From: Betaproteobacteria bacterium HGW-Betaproteobacteria-20
Lineage (GTDB): Bacteria > Pseudomonadota > Gammaproteobacteria > Burkholderiales > Methylophilaceae
DNA: 7,102 nt
Assembly (NCBI GenBank): GCA_002842195.1
Contig: PHCL01000069.1
Span: 1 to 7,102 of the forward strand
Direction: 5' to 3'
Of the stretch, positions 6,347-7,102 are shown one piece after another (the first letter of the stretch is position 1; each line of letters begins with the position of its first letter). The position numbers were made by a program, and so were the translations under genes. The notes under the pieces are model-generated. The model was not told where the DNA came from and ran no database searches. It saw only the letters and a list, made by a program, of their open reading frames with translations.

Positions 6347-6404
6347 CGATGTGTGCTTCAATTAACTATGTGCGGCATGTCATTGTTTTTTGAATTAGCT
6401 ATAT
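6347..6404 (+). repeat. Repeat module B, copy 2
   Basis: This stretch matches 135-190 in the same orientation at roughly 75-80% identity, and adjoins the end of module A exactly as copy 1 does, except that the terminal TAC of module A is missing here. Its right end runs into a TATAAT that may serve the downstream sensor gene. Confidence 0.65.
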
Positions 6405-6407
6405 AAT
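6402..6407 (+). promoter_or_regulatory. Possible -10 element of the sensor gene
   Basis: A perfect TATAAT lies 37 bp before the sensor ATG, which would give a leader of about 30 nt. No convincing -35 is found at 16-18 bp upstream (6379-6384 is GTCATT). The hexamer overlaps the end of repeat module B. A second TATAAT at 6434-6439 is too close to the start codon unless the transcript is leaderless. Confidence 0.35.
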
Positions 6408-6444
6408 TCACCCCCATATGCGATATGTGAAAATATAATTAGCC

Positions 6445-7102
6445 ATGAACGTCGGGCGTAAACTGATGTTAATTGTTGCCGCCAGCGTCGTACTGGTGAC
6501 GATTCCTGCCGCTACAGGCATTTATTTCTATGCCCAACAACAACTATTAAGCAATGAATCTGAAAATTTACTGAAAAAAACCAATGCGTTAATCACTGCG
6601 AATGCACAAGCGTTTAAGGAAGATGAACTTAGACTACAATCCCTTTCCAGCTTACTTAAAAAAACGCTTGAAGCCGCACCACTAGCAGGCGAAGTAGCCG
6701 CTTTTGATCGTTTAGTTCAGCAAGACCCGGACGGCGCTTGGCGCAGTAAACATAAAAGTATTATTGGTAACATGCAGGCAGGTTTGTTTTTGCCGCCAGA
6801 TGCCCCATTAGATGCCGCACAAAAAATTCTGCACTTACGCAGCAAACAACTCTTTGATATTTTCGGGAGCTCAATCACCTCGCCTACCGGTAATATCTGG
6901 CTGGTTACTTTAGGTAAAACAGAAGTTATTTACGACAATGCTTTCCCAAATTTTGTTTCACTTATGCCAGCAAACACCGATTACACGCAAACCCCCTGGA
7001 TGACCTTAGGTGACCCGGCAACAAATCCTGAACGCGGTCTGCGCTGGACACCGCCACTGTATGACCCACCCTCTAAATTATGGCTGGTAAGTGCTGTTCT
7101 GC
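6445..7102 (+). CDS. Membrane sensor protein with dCache-like domain (partial, 3' end off window)
   Basis: Only the first 219 residues are present and the frame is open at the window edge. A membrane helix spans about 6-30 (LMLIVAASVVLVTIPAATGI), then a coiled-coil-like helix (31-75), then an extracytoplasmic domain. The W-rich end (TPWMTLGD at 183-190, RWTPPLYDP at 200-208, LWLVSAVL at 212-219) resembles the dCache ligand-binding fold of bacterial sensors. The output domain lies beyond the window, so histidine kinase, diguanylate cyclase or chemoreceptor are all possible; histidine kinase is my first guess. The ATG is chosen because it directly precedes the membrane helix and an upstream in-frame GTG meets a stop. 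No clear Shine-Dalgarno is seen. The ligand cannot be predicted. Confidence 0.8.
   Translation, partial: MNVGRKLMLIVAASVVLVTIPAATGIYFYAQQQLLSNESENLLKKTNALITANAQAFKEDELRLQSLSSLLKKTLEAAPLAGEVAAFDRLVQQDPDGAWRSKHKSIIGNMQAGLFLPPDAPLDAAQKILHLRSKQLFDIFGSSITSPTGNIWLVTLGKTEVIYDNAFPNFVSLMPANTDYTQTPWMTLGDPATNPERGLRWTPPLYDPPSKLWLVSAVL

Noticed and set aside
1..6404. A 6-kb composite transposon bounded by inverted repeats
   Set aside because: The genes between are ordinary chromosomal ones (rep, ylqF, methyltransferase), no transposase is present, and the end repeats look like small dispersed elements rather than insertion sequences.
6218..6406. 62-aa plus-strand frame in the repeat
   Set aside because: It lies almost entirely in the REPIN-like element and module B; the sequence is explained by repeat structure and has no ribosome binding site.

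Overview
The window is about 7.1 kb of moderate-GC bacterial chromosome. A Rep helicase that aligns collinearly with the proteobacterial family, a permuted YlqF-type GTPase and a cache-type sensor suggest a beta- or gammaproteobacterium. A methylophilid-like betaproteobacterium is my best guess, from general resemblance only. There is no tRNA, rRNA, CRISPR, transposase or phage gene.

Layout. Positions 1-190 hold a composite repeat (module A reversed, cut by the window edge, then module B). Next come a minus-strand SAM-dependent methyltransferase (207-1043), a 70-bp divergent promoter region with a 14-bp palindrome, and a plus-strand YlqF/RbgA-like GTPase (1114-2055). That gene converges on a minus-strand membrane-anchored class III nucleotidyl cyclase (2094-3341) over a 17-bp tandem duplication. 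Upstream of the cyclase, on the same strand, is a small hypothetical gene with a good ribosome binding site (3452-3721). The 365-bp gap 3722-4086 has no gene but holds several stem-loops, one a 13-bp stem followed by a T-run on the minus strand. With a plausible minus-strand promoter near 4050-4076, this marks a possible small RNA of about 170 nt divergent from rep. The rep helicase gene fills 4087-6135. The 309-bp gap 6136-6444 holds the complete second copy of the composite repeat. A sensor protein with an N-terminal membrane segment and extracytoplasmic domain begins at 6445 and runs off the window.

Function. The genes are mostly unrelated single units: modification of an unknown substrate, 50S ribosome assembly, cyclic-nucleotide signalling, replication restart and environmental sensing. 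They do not form one pathway. The most interesting material is intergenic: REPIN-like repeats whose module A lies in opposite orientations beside a module B that keeps the same orientation, and the candidate small RNA upstream of rep.
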